A stretch of 64,000 nucleotides of DNA from Daucus carota subsp. sativus (taxonomy: Eukaryota; Streptophyta; Magnoliopsida; Apiales; Apiaceae), in the NCBI RefSeq assembly GCF_001625215.2, contig NC_030383.2:61742949-61806948 (forward strand), in the 5' to 3' direction. This document shows positions 23,601 through 34,912 of the stretch, piece after piece. The notes under the pieces are model-generated. The model saw nothing but the letters and a program-made list of their open reading frames with translations. It did no database searches and was not told the DNA's origin. Made by a program: the position numbers and the translations under genes. Each line of letters begins with the position of its first letter. Position 1 is the stretch's first letter.

Positions 23601-24794
23601 CGAGACCAACTATACATACTGTGAGAATATATAAAAATGATATAAATTTGTTTGTTTTAGAATATAATAAGCAAAGACAAAACATACCAACAGATCCTGA
23701 GACAAATCTTAAGTAGTCCTCTGGCATCAACTTTCTATCAAATCCTGGTAGAGGAATAAAATATCCCACACGGCTCATAACAAGTAAGAGAGCAGTCACA
23801 AACAATCTTCGGCGTATCTCACTCTTGAAAAAAGACTCAGCGGCATTATTGAAGAGTGTTCCCATGCGTACAAAATTCAAATATCTGTTCTTATATCTTG
23901 GAGGTTTAGGATAAGAAATCATAAGATTCTCTCCATCGTCTACAGAACTATCATCAGTATTTGGTACAAGAAGTTCATGATTCAAAGAATCTGCAGATGC
24001 TGCTTTCACACGTAAATAGTCACCTCGTAGCTGATCATTAATACATAGTGATAAAGTCCTGTTCATTTTCAAACAATGTAGCCCCTTTGGCAACCCGGAA
24101 TCCTTTCTGCTCAACTCCGAACTAGTTCTTTTAAGGGAAAATTGAGTAGTTTTAGCACATCGTGGACGACAAAGAACCGATGTAGATTTAAACACTGTAT
24201 TCCAAAAACACTCGCTGATTAGATAAAAGCATATGCAATTAAACTCCACGAACACAATTCAATTACTCTATGCCATATACATTTTAAAATAGACCCGTAA
24301 TTCTCCTAAAAATTTGTTCTGTATCACGACTCAACATCACCATCTACATACTAAAAGTTTCTCACGGCCAAGAACGCATATCTATATTCCTCTATATAAT
24401 GCATCTAATCTATGCGACGTACTCCAATAAGCACATACACACACAATCCACTATATATACGTAAGTATTTCACTACAACTTAACATTACTATCTACTTCT
24501 CGACAATTCTTATAACCACGATAGCACCTACTCTAAATTACTTAATAGCTAACATCAAGCAACTACAAAATTTTCATGAAACTGAAACCCTAGCTAACAG
24601 TAAAGTGATAAACAGTAAAATTATCATCCAGTCAAACCTCAATAAATAAATATATCGAGATTAAAAAAACGCGAGAAGAATTATTCATTTAACGAGATTA
24701 TTCATTTATCGAGATTACCTAATGATTTTCCGGCATGTAGAGGTGGGAGGAATTGGGGATTAGAGTGGCGAGAGCTGAGCAGAGTGGCTTCCAT
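17655..24794 (-). CDS. SCY2: Preprotein translocase subunit SCY2, chloroplastic (second plastid SecY)
   Basis: Thirteen exons on the minus strand: 24719-24794, 23688-24194, 23071-23159, 22861-22940, 22643-22732, 21548-21639, 21138-21221, 20492-20633, 20011-20127, 19701-19830, 18922-19045, 18682-18788, 17655-17744. They sum to 1728 bases, 575 residues plus stop, and every junction keeps frame. The first about 130 residues (MEATLLSSRHSNPQFLPP...) are Ser/Lys-rich and look like a plastid transit region. The SecY core begins at RYLNFVRMGTLFNNAAESFF, with FVTALLLVMSRVGYFIPLPG, GISPQIVASIVMQVL, GQGSSLIICVGILSG, INPSGMQPILTTTYLLA and the last segment GGLLLATLATTSSILDHYLR. SCY2 is the channel of the second Sec system, at the inner envelope, essential in Arabidopsis. 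Length equals the family's. The start uses the first ATG of a short exon that joins in frame. Confidence 0.95.
18150..18330. mobile_element. Degenerate SINE-like fragment in a SCY2 intron
   Basis: Contains CTCTATTCTGAGGGGTAAAG followed by TAAGGTCTGCCTTATATCTTAC, close to the widespread plant SINE 3' module (GGGTAAGGTCTGCGTACATC). Ends are not definable. Confidence 0.4.
19488..19581 (-). mobile_element. Short tRNA-derived SINE in a SCY2 intron, with target duplication
   Basis: Minus strand: GATAGCCCAAGTGATGGG (A-box-like), GGGTTCGACTC (B-box), then CAACCCAAGAAGTCC and an A-tail (T run near 19490-19500 on the plus strand). Flanked by the 8-bp duplication ACATGTTA at 19480-19487 and 19582-19589. 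It lies in the same orientation as SCY2. Confidence 0.7.
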
Positions 24795-25379
24795 GGCGCT
24801 AATACAAGTGCGCGCGCCAAGTGTTTGATAAAATGCTCTTTGTAAGTTTAAATATTTTCGTGTTGGTGCGAGTTTGTAAAGATAAGGGGGACTTTACAAG
24901 TTTATACAAGTCTATTTAATAGTAGTAGAATGTTCTTGTCTTTGATTAATGTAAATTTAAGTTGGATTACTTGTGTTTAAGACATATTGAAGAAAAATAT
25001 ATACACATTCTTTGAAAAATATTTTGGTCATAAATTAAATTATTTTTAGATATGCAGTTAATTTTATGTAAAGAATTTTTTGGTAGGTAATTACAAAAAA
25101 TTAAATTTTATCGCATACTAAAATTTATAATTTGTGCCGTCTATTGTTATGCAAAAGATAAGTATCCGAAAGAATCATTAGCTTACATTCTGACTGAAGG
25201 ACTTTATATTTTTATAAGTTTTTTTATCACATATTTTTATATTATAAAATAAAATATTTTGATCTCTTAAATTTTTAAAAAAATTGATTTGCGTCTCATT
25301 CTTCAAATTTAACCGATGAACTTTAATCATTTTTGACGTGACATATAAGTGAAAAATAAAAATTCATCCATTTAAGTCA
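24795..25379. other. Upstream region of SCY2
   Basis: AT-rich, no clear TATA box, no gene. The leader just before the ATG contains GGCGCGCGCACTTG. Confidence 0.4.
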
Positions 25380-25384
25380 AATTT

Positions 25385-25575
25385 TGATATTAATCTAGGA
25401 TTGATTATATAAACATAAGTGGGGGAAATTTCAATTTCGAGTTCACCTGACTTATAAAAACTATGTGAACCAAGATAAACCGCACTTAAGCGACAGATTT
25501 TGCCTCCTTCAGGAGTCGAAACTGTGACCAAGAGGATAGTCCCCTCTTTTAACCAGCTAAACCAACCCTTACGGG
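25385..25575 (-). mobile_element. tRNA-derived SINE, minus strand
   Basis: Minus strand starts near AAGGGTTGGTTTAGCTGG (A-box), followed by AAGAGGGGACTATCCTCTTG and AGTTTCGACTCCTGAAGG (B-box), then a tRNA-unrelated body. No clean target duplication seen. Confidence 0.55.
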
Positions 25576-25867
25576 CATTATTTTCATATTTTATTATAAA
25601 CATGAAAGACAGATTATGTTCATTCCTGATCCACCCTTGATACAAAATTGGATTTCCAAGTAAGTTGAGTGTTAGAACATGCTCTCTTCTAAATTATAAA
25701 TCAAGTAGCCATGATATTTACTTATAGAACTCTAAAAACTTCAATATCACCCCATGGAAACCTTTGGTCAATAATCTGAACCACACAACTATCCAAAAGA
25801 ATCATACAGGAACCTGATATGTGTTTATTTTTGTAGTAAAACATGGTATATTCATGCAACAAATAAG

Positions 25868-27295
25868 CTAATAAGTCCATTCTTTTGGGAGATATATGTA
25901 ATGAGGAGAGCTGCTTGTTTTATAACTTGCAGCACTTCGTTGGCTTTTCTTGTTCCCAGCTACATTGTTGTTCCAGTTCTCTGAGCTTCTTTTCGTATCT
26001 ACAAATTCAACCGAAATTCATTACTTAAGCGGAAATGTAAAATTTTAAATCGAATCAAACTGAAATTATTATTACGAACTCAAACTCAAACTCAAACGCG
26101 TTTACTAATCAAATTGGACTTACCTGACTTGTTGGTTATCTGGAAATCTGTTTCTGCGCTTCGAGGTAGAAAAAAACCAGTGCCGCATGACTTCTTCGGA
26201 GAATCGAGAGAAATCGTCTGCATTTCATTTCTCCAGGCCGCCCAGTCCTTGTGATATATTTGTCGCAGTTGTGGCTTTGAGTTCAATTCTGAGTTCTGAA
26301 GATTGAACCACCAAAATAAGTGCATGATTAGTTTCGACACTCAGATTCTATGTTACTCAGACTTTTCATTTTGTCTCTAAATACCCATGTCGGATACACG
26401 GCACTCGGACATCTACACTTGGACTAAGAAACTTATTTCAGGAAAAAACATGTAAATTTTTCAAAATAATTCTGAGTCCGACACATGGACAAGTATCCAT
26501 GTCGGTCATTTCTAGCCGAATCCGACTAACATAGCTCAGGTTTCGTATGAGTTTTTTGATTTTAAATACTCTGAGTAGCTAATCAGCTGAACATTCACCA
26601 TCCTTCAAGTCAACTACTTTAATTTATATAAAATCGAATATTCATTTCAACATCCTGTCAACATATCAGTGGCTTAGTGCATCCCCACAAGAAAGAAAAC
26701 GAGGCTGCGGAATCTTCAAGAATAGTTAAATACTCCTCTGGTATCTTAAACTTAAGATACCTCAGTATATAATATGTCATATGCAGTCCAATGAGATGAT
26801 TTTAGCTCCATAAATACAAATAAATGATTTATAATTTATCATCGTAAATATTTCCAGCATGTAGACAGTAGACCTACCGGTGATTCTCGAGTTGTCGGTG
26901 ACCAGAGACTCTTCTGATGTTGCCGTGAACTCCATATATTTTCTGTCTGAGACCAGAAAGAAATGTATATGAGATAACGGAAATCATACAAGCTGTACAA
27001 ACAGAACTCATTTTTACAAGTAATATTCTGGGACCGAGAAAATGATGACCATGAGAACCAAAGATTTTGCAGAACTGCAACATAAAAATTCCCGCAAAAC
27101 CTTTGGTTCTCATTTTGAAGAATATAAGATTCTGTTGGAGCCTTTATCTAAAACCTTAAGATTTTAGATAAACCGCCTTAATAATATGGTATCAAAGCTC
27201 GGTTTTAGGAAAGGTCTCGGGTTCGAGAGCTGTATGCTGCATACCTGGAGCCATGATGATCTTTCTTCTAATGCAAGCTGATAATTTCCTGCCAT
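25868..27295 (-). CDS. Uncharacterised plant protein, 140 residues, with GTGFFLPR and C-terminal LPKEWTY motifs
   Basis: Four exons on the minus strand: 27245-27295, 26878-26946, 26124-26295, 25868-25998, summing to 423 bases with all junctions in frame. The protein starts MAGNYQLALEERSSWLQ, continues through a Ser/Asn/Gln-rich, tryptophan-punctuated region (ENIWSSRQ, SLWSPTTRES, YHKDWAAWRNEMQ), then KKSCGTGFFLPRSAE and ends PHYIYLPKEWTY. I recall a family of small plant proteins with a GTGVFLPR motif and a terminal LPxEWTY, without known function. No signal peptide, membrane segment or catalytic motif is visible; the chain looks disordered with two conserved short motifs. Frame agreement across three introns makes a real gene likely. 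The exact first exon is the weakest part. Confidence 0.72.
27125..27240 (+). repeat. Repeat with initiator-tRNA-like and B-box-like motifs in intron 1
   Basis: ATGGTATCAAAGCTCGG followed by GGTCTCGGGTTCGAGAGC resembles the conserved block of several plant retroposons, next to a small palindromic stretch (AAAACCTTAAGATTTTA). Family and ends uncertain. Confidence 0.3.
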
Positions 27296-28377
27296 TTTAG
27301 GAGAGAAAAAAGATTGAAAATCTCAGTGGGTTAAACCTGGAGAGTATAGTAGTTTGACATGGAAGACAACATACATGTATATATATAGAGGTTTTTAGGG
27401 ATGCAAGATTAAGAAACAAAAAGCTGCCAGAGAATAATATTAAATCACGGGTTAATGTTGGAGTTGGACAAGAAATTTAAGTACATCCACTCATGTTATT
27501 AGTACGTGACAATTTTTTAATTAGAGAAATAGTTGACTATTTGATTATGTTTGTTGATCTTGTTAATTATTGGGTTAGAGAGCAAGACGAGTTCGCCATT
27601 AACTTAATTTTACTATCTTGTTGTGATATGCAGATGAATCACAGGTATACTAGCAAGATACTCTTGTTTGCTTCTTTTACGAGATGTCGAATTCAACAAA
27701 TGGTTTCAATTACGCATTTTTGCATAAAAATTGCGGAGTGTTGTCAAAAAGAATTCCGGTAAAAGAAGTGTTGTTGTAGAAATAAAATAGTTATTTGGTA
27801 ATTTTTTTTGGTATTTATATATTTTGAGTTATAATATAAAAAATAATATTTTTAATGAGATTTAATAGTGAAATCTATGACAACTTCCGGCAAAACCTGG
27901 AAAGCATTTTTTTGGAAAAGCATAAGATGACCGATTTTTTCTAAAAGCAGCTTTTGAGGTAAAACTACTGTTCAGAATAGCTGCTTTAAATTTACTACAG
28001 ATTTTCACATGTTTTTCCAACAAAGAATTGTTTTTTTTCTGCAAGAACAACGCCAAACGATACCTGCGTCTCATTGCGGAAACAACATGATCTATTAAAA
28101 TTTAGAATTAAAAATTAAATAAAAATGATCCAAGGGCAACTTAGGTGAGCAAAAAGTAGTAGAGAAGAAGGTGTAAGATGTGGATAGGTTGAATTGGATT
28201 TGGTAAACCCCTATCCTCCTCAACCTAAGTTCTGAAACAGTGCATTACCTTCTAACAATAATATAACTGCATTTTGTGTGTCACCACTCACCAATGCCTC
28301 TTCTTCTTAACCACCAAACCTACTTACCAAGAACTTGGAAACTTGTTAGTCTCCGAATGCATTCGACATCTTTAGGC
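27296..28377. other. Intergenic stretch
   Basis: No gene supported. Open frames at 27493-27762 (+) and 27862-28074 (-) have no recognisable motif. Confidence 0.45.
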
Positions 28378-28384
28378 CACCGCG

Positions 28385-28540
28385 GATAGCTAGTCAGACG
28401 GGATAACGACCTCTGGACATATTTAAACAACTGTGGAAACCATAGTGGCCTAGTCAGAGTGGATCATAACGACCTGCGGACAAATTTAAACAACCATATA
28501 TAGCAGTCAGACGGGCACGTAACGACCTCTGACAGAACAA
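28385..28540. repeat. Degenerate tandem repeat, about three copies of a 55-60 bp unit
   Basis: Units at about 28390, 28451 and 28502 share TAGTCAGACGGGATAACGAC then CTCTGGACAAATTTAAACAA with small indels. Confidence 0.7.
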
Positions 28541-28748
28541 TTCTTTTAGAAACTTTGTCTAGTACAAACTATGGATATTGAAGAGCATAGTTCTGGACTC
28601 AGGCATAATCAGAAATGAGAATTCAGATTCAGCATTAATTACTTTCTCGGGGTCCTGTTTCAGTAATTCAGATCTTTCAATTCCTCACATAGCTAAGCTT
28701 TCATGCGATGAACTTTATAAATATATCAAATATACAATGAAATACATG

Positions 28749-28890
28749 AGAAACATCACTAACAGACATCTTGCTTGTTAATTTAACAAGTTCACAAGTT
28801 TCATCATCCAAATCTACCTTATCTTTCTTCATCCTCTTCAAAATTACACGAGGCTTTTTGCCAGCATTTGCATAGGTTCTTAGAAGTCCA
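28749..28890 (-). pseudogene. Duplicated 3' fragment of the adjacent PPR gene
   Basis: Minus strand reads LLRTYANAGKKPRVILKRMK, KDKVDLDDETCELVKLTSKM, SVSDVS, matching the end of the neighbouring PPR protein (LLKTYAKAGQMPLVISERMK, KDKVELDDETRELVKLTSKM, CVGDVS) base by base with scattered changes. It has no start, no upstream repeats and lies about 370 bp past the stop of its parent, in the same orientation. The frame is still open across the fragment. Confidence 0.85.
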
Positions 28891-29262
28891 TTGAATAATT
28901 AATACACAACTATAATCAAATCAATAGAACATTGTCATTAAAAGACAGAGGACTTCCGAGTATTGCATTGCCAAATTACAAAAAAAGATAAAAAAAATTG
29001 CTCCGACCAACAAACATCATACATATTTGATTAATTTAGAAAAATTGCTTATTGCTTTTTAGTTTGAAGCTGTTTGATTTAACTTCTTTTATATCTTCGT
29101 AAAATCGAATTTCAAAAAAAAAAAAATCTAATTTTTTTTTTTTAGCATTTTCAACTTTATAAGTCGAAAGTTGACTCATAGGTTCTTTACGCAAACAATA
29201 TGTTATTTATGAATAACATGAATAACGAATAAGCTAGCCAAACGGCACCATTGTTTCTCAAT
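28891..29262. other. Spacer between PPR gene and its duplicate fragment
   Basis: AT-rich with A13 and T14 runs near 29120. Its end, GCTAGCCAAACGGCACC, resembles a MITE terminus, so an element may have inserted here. Not resolvable. Confidence 0.35.
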
Positions 29263-31765
29263 TTACGACAAGTAACTAGAAACATCACCAACACACATCT
29301 TGCTAGTTAATTTAACAAGTTCACGAGTTTCATCATCCAACTCTACCTTATCCTTCTTCATCCTCTCCGATATTACAAGGGGCATTTGGCCGGCTTTTGC
29401 ATAGGTTTTCAGAAGTTCATTGTATATCGTTGTATTCAATTCACTGCCATGACGAAGAATAACCAGCAATTGCTCGGCCCGCTCAATATTTTTGTGCGCT
29501 TGAATGATTCTGTAGAGCTCTCGAACCAATTTCTCATTGAACTCCCATTTCTTCACACTAGCTATGGCTTTCTGGAAACTAATCAGAGCCTTTTCCAAAT
29601 CATTCTGTTTCAAATATCCCCAGGTGAGTAATTCCCAAGTAGAGCAGCTGGGAGTGATACCTTTTTTCACCATTTGTTTGTGAAAATCTTCGGCCATTTC
29701 TATTTGACTTTTGTTGATATAGGCTGCAACGAATAAATTTGCAATCCTGCAGTCCTTAGTTGGAGACACGGACTCCCATTCATGGAAGAGCTTATGTGCT
29801 TCTTTAAACTCTTCCAGTTTCAGTTGTGAACTGATCATGTTAGTATACTCCTCATCGTTCAGTTTTGGATAGGTAGACTTCATCTTCTTCCATATTCGTC
29901 GAATTTCAGCCTTATTTCCCAGGCGTGTATGCAAACTAATAATGGATACATATGCCGTCCGTACTTTACGAGAAGTCTTTTTCTCCATTTCCTTAAGGCT
30001 AGCAGCTGCTTTCTCAAGGCATGAATGATTAATATACATGTTAGTTAATGTACTGTAGGTCACCCAGTCCGGTTCTACGTGTGCCTTCTTAAGCTCAAGA
30101 AAGACATTTTCTGCAATGTCAATGTCATCCAGCGAAGCACAGATTCTTAGCCACAGGTTGTAAGTTAAAAGATCAGGCGAAGTATTCTTCTTCAACTTCT
30201 TTATCATTCGTAATGCCTCCTCCACTTGTCCATTTGAAATGTACAAAGAAATCATATGGTTATACGGTAGAGGATTCTTTGTAAAACCACATTCCAACAT
30301 TTTTTCCATCAGAGCTTCAGCTTTAGATGAATCCTTATTTTTCACATAATTGTGCAGAAGGGAACTGCAGGCTAGTTGGCCTCTCATCTGTTCGGGAAGA
30401 TCTTCAAAGAACTTTTCTGCACTGTTCAAACCACGAACTTTTGAAATCAAATCTAAGTGGACCGCATAATCTCCTTCCACCAACTGCATATCTTCTTGGG
30501 TTTTCATCCACTCACAAATCTGCATGAATAAAAAAATATATTTAATTTTGTTATTGCAAGGAATGTAGATGACCAGATGAGTTCTAACTACTTAAACTTA
30601 TTAAAAGGTCAAGTCCCATACATAATCAATCCCCTATCTCCCTGACCAGAGCGGAAAAAATGACCTATATACAATAGAGGAAGGCTCTACAAATTAATTT
30701 ATCATGTTTCACTACAAAGTTAAACTTCTCTGTATAAGAAAAATAACTCACTCCTTAAAATTTGAAACACATTAATGTCTTTTGTTTTCTCTTGTACTCT
30801 CGAGTATTCACACGAATTTAGTTTTTTTATTTCTCTAGTTCACATTAGTTAATTGCTACGTTCTGCAGACCATTTAAATGGCAAGGAATAGCAAGTAACA
30901 GCGACATTAGCTCAGAATCAAGAGCCAATTCACCTAAATTACTTTACGAAATACAAGGAGAACTATTAGGGACATGAGATATCATTAACTATTCACAGTT
31001 TTATCACTTTTGACCGCAACAAAAAGGGGATTCTGATCACTCAATACTCCACAAAATATTATATACAACTACAACAAACCGCCATACCTAAATGCACAAA
31101 AATTACACAACACGAAATGATCAAATTCATAATCAGTGCATAACATATCAGTAAAACAAATTTAGACATTTTAGATAGTGAATACCGCTTAAGTTTCTTG
31201 CGTAATTAAACATCACAATTATTTTCATATCACATTATCAAATTACACATACATCCTTAACATACATCCTTAAATACATGTATAAAAACTAAACACTCAA
31301 GTTATGCAATGATCTGTTATGTATAAAAACTTAACAACGCGAAATGATCAAGTTCATAATCATTGACAACGCGAAATGATCAAGTTCATAATCATTGCGA
31401 ATACGCAATGATTATGAACTTGATCGTTGTTAAGTTTTTATACGTTCATTATAACATATAATGAAATGAACCTCGAGGGCGTGTTTATATCTTCGAAGTT
31501 TCCGAAGCAAGCGGACATTACGGTTAAGCTCATACTTCCGTATCACATGTCCTTCCTCCTTCCATTTCCGTACAGTTGTAACGGCGCTCCGTTTGGTGTA
31601 CACTAAGCTGAGGAGTCGCCGGCCGAGCGTGTCTCCGCCGCCGGACTTTGCGGCGGGGGGAGGCGGCGGGGGGTTTATTGGAGGTTTTTGGATGGATTCC
31701 GCCGCGACTTCGCCGGAGAAGTGCCGGACGGCGGCTAGGGTTGGGCGGATGCGACGGAGGAACAT
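29263..31765 (-). CDS. P-class pentatricopeptide repeat protein, probably mitochondrial
   Basis: Two exons on the minus strand, 31472-31765 and 29263-30519, joined in frame, giving 516 residues. The N terminus MFLRRIRPTLAAVRHFSGEV is Arg-rich and Ser-containing without acidic residues, a mitochondrial-type presequence, followed by a proline run. The rest is a chain of about ten P-type PPR motifs, for example PLPYNHMISLYISNGQVEEA, DLLTYNLWLRICASLDDIDI, DWVTYSTLTNMYINHSCLEK and STWELLTWGYLKQNDLEKAL. It resembles the Arabidopsis At1g02370/At4g01990 group of short mitochondrial PPR proteins. No E, DYW or SMR domain. PPR proteins bind organellar RNA sequence-specifically; the target is unknown. 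The 952-bp intron contains a long hairpin. A stray copy of the 3' end lies downstream. Confidence 0.9.
31321..31443. repeat. Long hairpin plus tandem duplication in the PPR intron
   Basis: 31378-31399 (GATCAAGTTCATAATCATTG, CG) pairs perfectly with 31404-31425 around the 4-base loop AATA. The outer arm 31321-31338 (GTATAAAAACTTAACAAC) pairs with 31426-31443. Between the left arms, ACAACGCGAAATGATCAAGT + TCATAATCATTG is present twice in tandem. The fold lies within about 30 bases of the exon 1 donor. Confidence 0.9.
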
Positions 31766-31805
31766 TTGTTTAGCTTTGGGCTAGTGGGAGTGAATGGGTA
31801 GTTTT

Positions 31806-31913
31806 GTTAAATAAGAATAAGGAGATGGGCTGGGCTGATTTTAAAAGCCTGATAAGAATAAGGAGATGGGCTGTCCTGATTTTAAAAGCCCGATAAAGGA
31901 GCGTTCTGATGGG
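31806..31913 (-). promoter_or_regulatory. Tandemly duplicated 46-bp promoter block with TGGGCT/TGGGCC motifs
   Basis: The unit GATAAGAATAAGGAGATGGG + CTG(G/T)(G/C)CTGATTTTAAAAGCC occurs twice just upstream of the PPR gene. It carries TGGGCT (twice in the first copy, once in the second), and ATGGGCC follows at about 31909, so the count of Site II motifs has been raised by duplication. Confidence 0.6.
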
Positions 31914-32153
31914 CCTCGGTTGTTTTATAGTATTTTGGGTTTTTATCCCTCGAAATGACTTGGTTATAAATATTTCTTTTGAAATCAAAATATAAAGCAG
32001 TCTAATTTTGACTTTTTTATAATTATAAATATTTAAAAATATATCCTTTTAAATATTCGGGAAAGTATAATTTTTGGAAAATTATATTATTTAAAAAAAT
32101 TATAATTCATATGCAATTCATTTATGTGAATGCTAATATATTCTCTCACAAAA

Positions 32154-32818
32154 TCTATACTATACTGTTAAAGCCGAAACATTAAAAGTTTGGTCGGTCG
32201 GTACTTGGGCCGAATTATGTGTCTATCAATACAATCAATTATCTTTTTTAACCAAATATATTATTTTTTTCTATATTTTCTAACTAAAACGACTCAATCT
32301 TCTAAATTAACATTGAGTAACATATCAATTATCTTTTTTAATTAAAACACATCATCTTTTCAGATTTCATAACTAAAACGCTGATCTTCTAAAATAATAC
32401 TGACAACATAATATAAAAAGATAACATTATTATATATAATTATAAATAAATAATCGATTATATTTTTCAACTAAAATTAAAGTTATTTTTAGATACTCTA
32501 ATGACCTCACAATAATACCGAAATATTAAAAATCTACGATAGTTTTCAACTATCTACCTACACTATAATATATATTATTATACAATATTATCATTAATAA
32601 CACAATATCGGGTCTATTTATATAACCAATCGTTTTAACTGAAATATATTATCTTTTTATATTTTTTAATTGAAAAATTCAATATTCAAAATAACATCGA
32701 GTAATATAGTAATTAATTTTTTACTAAAACATATTATAACATTAATTAAAATTTATAATATATACAATAAAATAACAAATATATTAACCGACTTCCACAG
32801 ACCACAGTTATAAACTAG
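32154..32818 (+). mobile_element. Helitron-like non-autonomous element, 665 bp
   Basis: Starts TCTATACTATACTGTTAAAG then CCGAAACATTAAAAG, a sequence typical of plant Helitron 5' ends, preceded by A. Ends ATAAACTAG followed by T. The interior is AT-rich with repeated ATTATCTTTTTTA-type blocks and no coding capacity. The usual GC hairpin before the 3' CTAG is not clear, so the right end is less certain. Confidence 0.5.
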
Positions 32819-34912
32819 TATCTTTACATATTACATAGTCCCATGACAATAACTAAAGCATTCGGATTTAAATTCATTACAATCTGACTAATGTGTGTAC
32901 ATGTAACCTTATTAGATGACAAAAAGATTTATGAATTTGTCACATGCTGAGATCTTTCTTTCCCTTCAGAATCTAATAATTCATTCAAAAGCATTACCTT
33001 GTCGCCCCAAGATACATAAGCCCACAAGAAACAAATAATATGTTTTGTTTTCTCAATTTATCAGCCACAAAATATTGAAGAGATAAGAACCAAAATCTCT
33101 GTGGTCATAATTTACATCAGTCATGAGGCTGATCACTAACGGAACTGAATTCGGATATAAAGACAATTAATTCATAAAAACTAAACTAAATTTATTTTTG
33201 TTTTTCAAAAGTATTTTATAATTATTTTCATTTTGATAATTTTAAAACTAAATTATAAATGAAAAAGAAAAATGAATATAATGCGAGTGAGGAATGAATT
33301 ACAAAAAAATGGTGGGTAAAGCTAAAAAAAGAGAAAGATAATTTTTATTTTATGTACAACAATAAAAGAAACCGGAGTAATTTTTGATAGAATAAAATTT
33401 TTATATAACGAATTGCATGAAAATGTTGAAGAATACTTGACTTCTCTTGACCAACTTGAGAAAACCAGAGTTGCATGGGGGCCTTTCATACGTCTCGAAA
33501 TCGACTTGAACTATTCTAACTTTCCTTGCAATTCTTCCTTTAACTTTAAGGCACACTATGCATGCAATAATACGACCATGAATGGTCCGCTGAGTCGATG
33601 CATATACATAATTGTATGAGTTTTGTGCAAGAAAAAATATGTGCTTGTAGCCATCCGATGATGAGATGAATGACACTTTGCAACACACTTAAATAATATC
33701 AGACCATGCATGCTTGGTAAGAATGTATACGGTCTCCTAATCTAGTCCGCATAGTATTGGAACAGATAATCTTTAATCGTGTTGGGTTAGTCTTTTCTGG
33801 TTCCGACCGTAGTTGGTTCGACAGAGACATAGAATTAATTAGTGGGTTAGATGTGTGCACGAGTATTGTGGAACTCACAGTCGCTCGATGAAGCTGACCA
33901 AAAAGCCGTGTCTGGCGCCAAGATTCTTGGTGCATCATATATTACAACTACACCTAGCCTAGATGTTATGTGGTTCAAGGGGTTACTTAGATTGTTAATG
34001 AGAATCGAGAATAGGAACGAGAAGCGTGGAAGTAGAAGTGGAAGTTAACTTGAATGATATGGATTCTATGGTGTAGGCGGGAAATAATTTACTCATCTAA
34101 TGATAACGAGGTTCCATGACAAACAAATAAATATATATATAAACCGATTCTTGTTAACCAGTATCATTAATCATGAAACACACGTCTTCTAAACTGGAGG
34201 TGACACACAAATGACAGGAGGTCTTACCAGGATTAACATTCCTCTTCACTCGAAAGCCCATGATCAAGCGAGCCTAAGCTCTTAAAATCTCAAAGTGTTA
34301 GAAGGACGGGTTTACCATGAACGATCATTCTAAATTTATCATTGGAAACAGATTAGAGTTTCGTGATGGCAATCATCAATTAGCATAAAATTACTTACTA
34401 CCTAAGTTTCACACTTACTTTTCTTGACCATCTCCCTTTATTCTTTAGTTCTGTGATCCATATCTTGCAAATATTCTTACAAGATCTCCATCAATGTACG
34501 AAGGGCGCATTGCCCGGGAACATCAAGACATGTATCGTGTGTGTGTTGTACTCCATGCCTGATGGTGCCATTTCTGTTTGCATTCGACAGAGATAACCAT
34601 AGATCTCAAGTACACAATTCCGTGATGCGGAATGAATTTGACTACCATATCAGATTGTCTCACGAGTGCTGCTGTTAAAAAGGAATGAAATGTGTAGCTG
34701 GTATGTATAGTCACTTCGCTTGATATGATCTTAGCACTCCTTCAAAATTTTTACATATGGACTCCACTTCTGTAACGTGGGGCGGAACGAGGGAGGCTAA
34801 TCTGAGTAATCTGAAAAATTAGTGATTTATTTTTAAAATTTTCAATAATGTTTTTTTCCTTTAAAATCAGCAGATTTCTTGGTATGAACCATGGCTAATT
34901 GCTCGAGTATTA
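32819..34912. other. Gene-poor stretch
   Basis: Several short open frames on both strands overlap one another (33401-33688, 33699-33938, 33851-34048) and carry no family motif. No bounded element seen. Confidence 0.45.

Noticed and set aside
27181-27235. Possible tRNA gene because of GGTATC...GGTTCGAG
   Set aside because: No cloverleaf can be folded and the acceptor stem is missing. A retroposon fragment fits better.
27493-27762. 89-codon plus-strand frame
   Set aside because: No recognisable motif and no supporting context.
29386-30527. Plus-strand frames over the PPR gene
   Set aside because: Antisense shadows of a long, motif-rich PPR frame.
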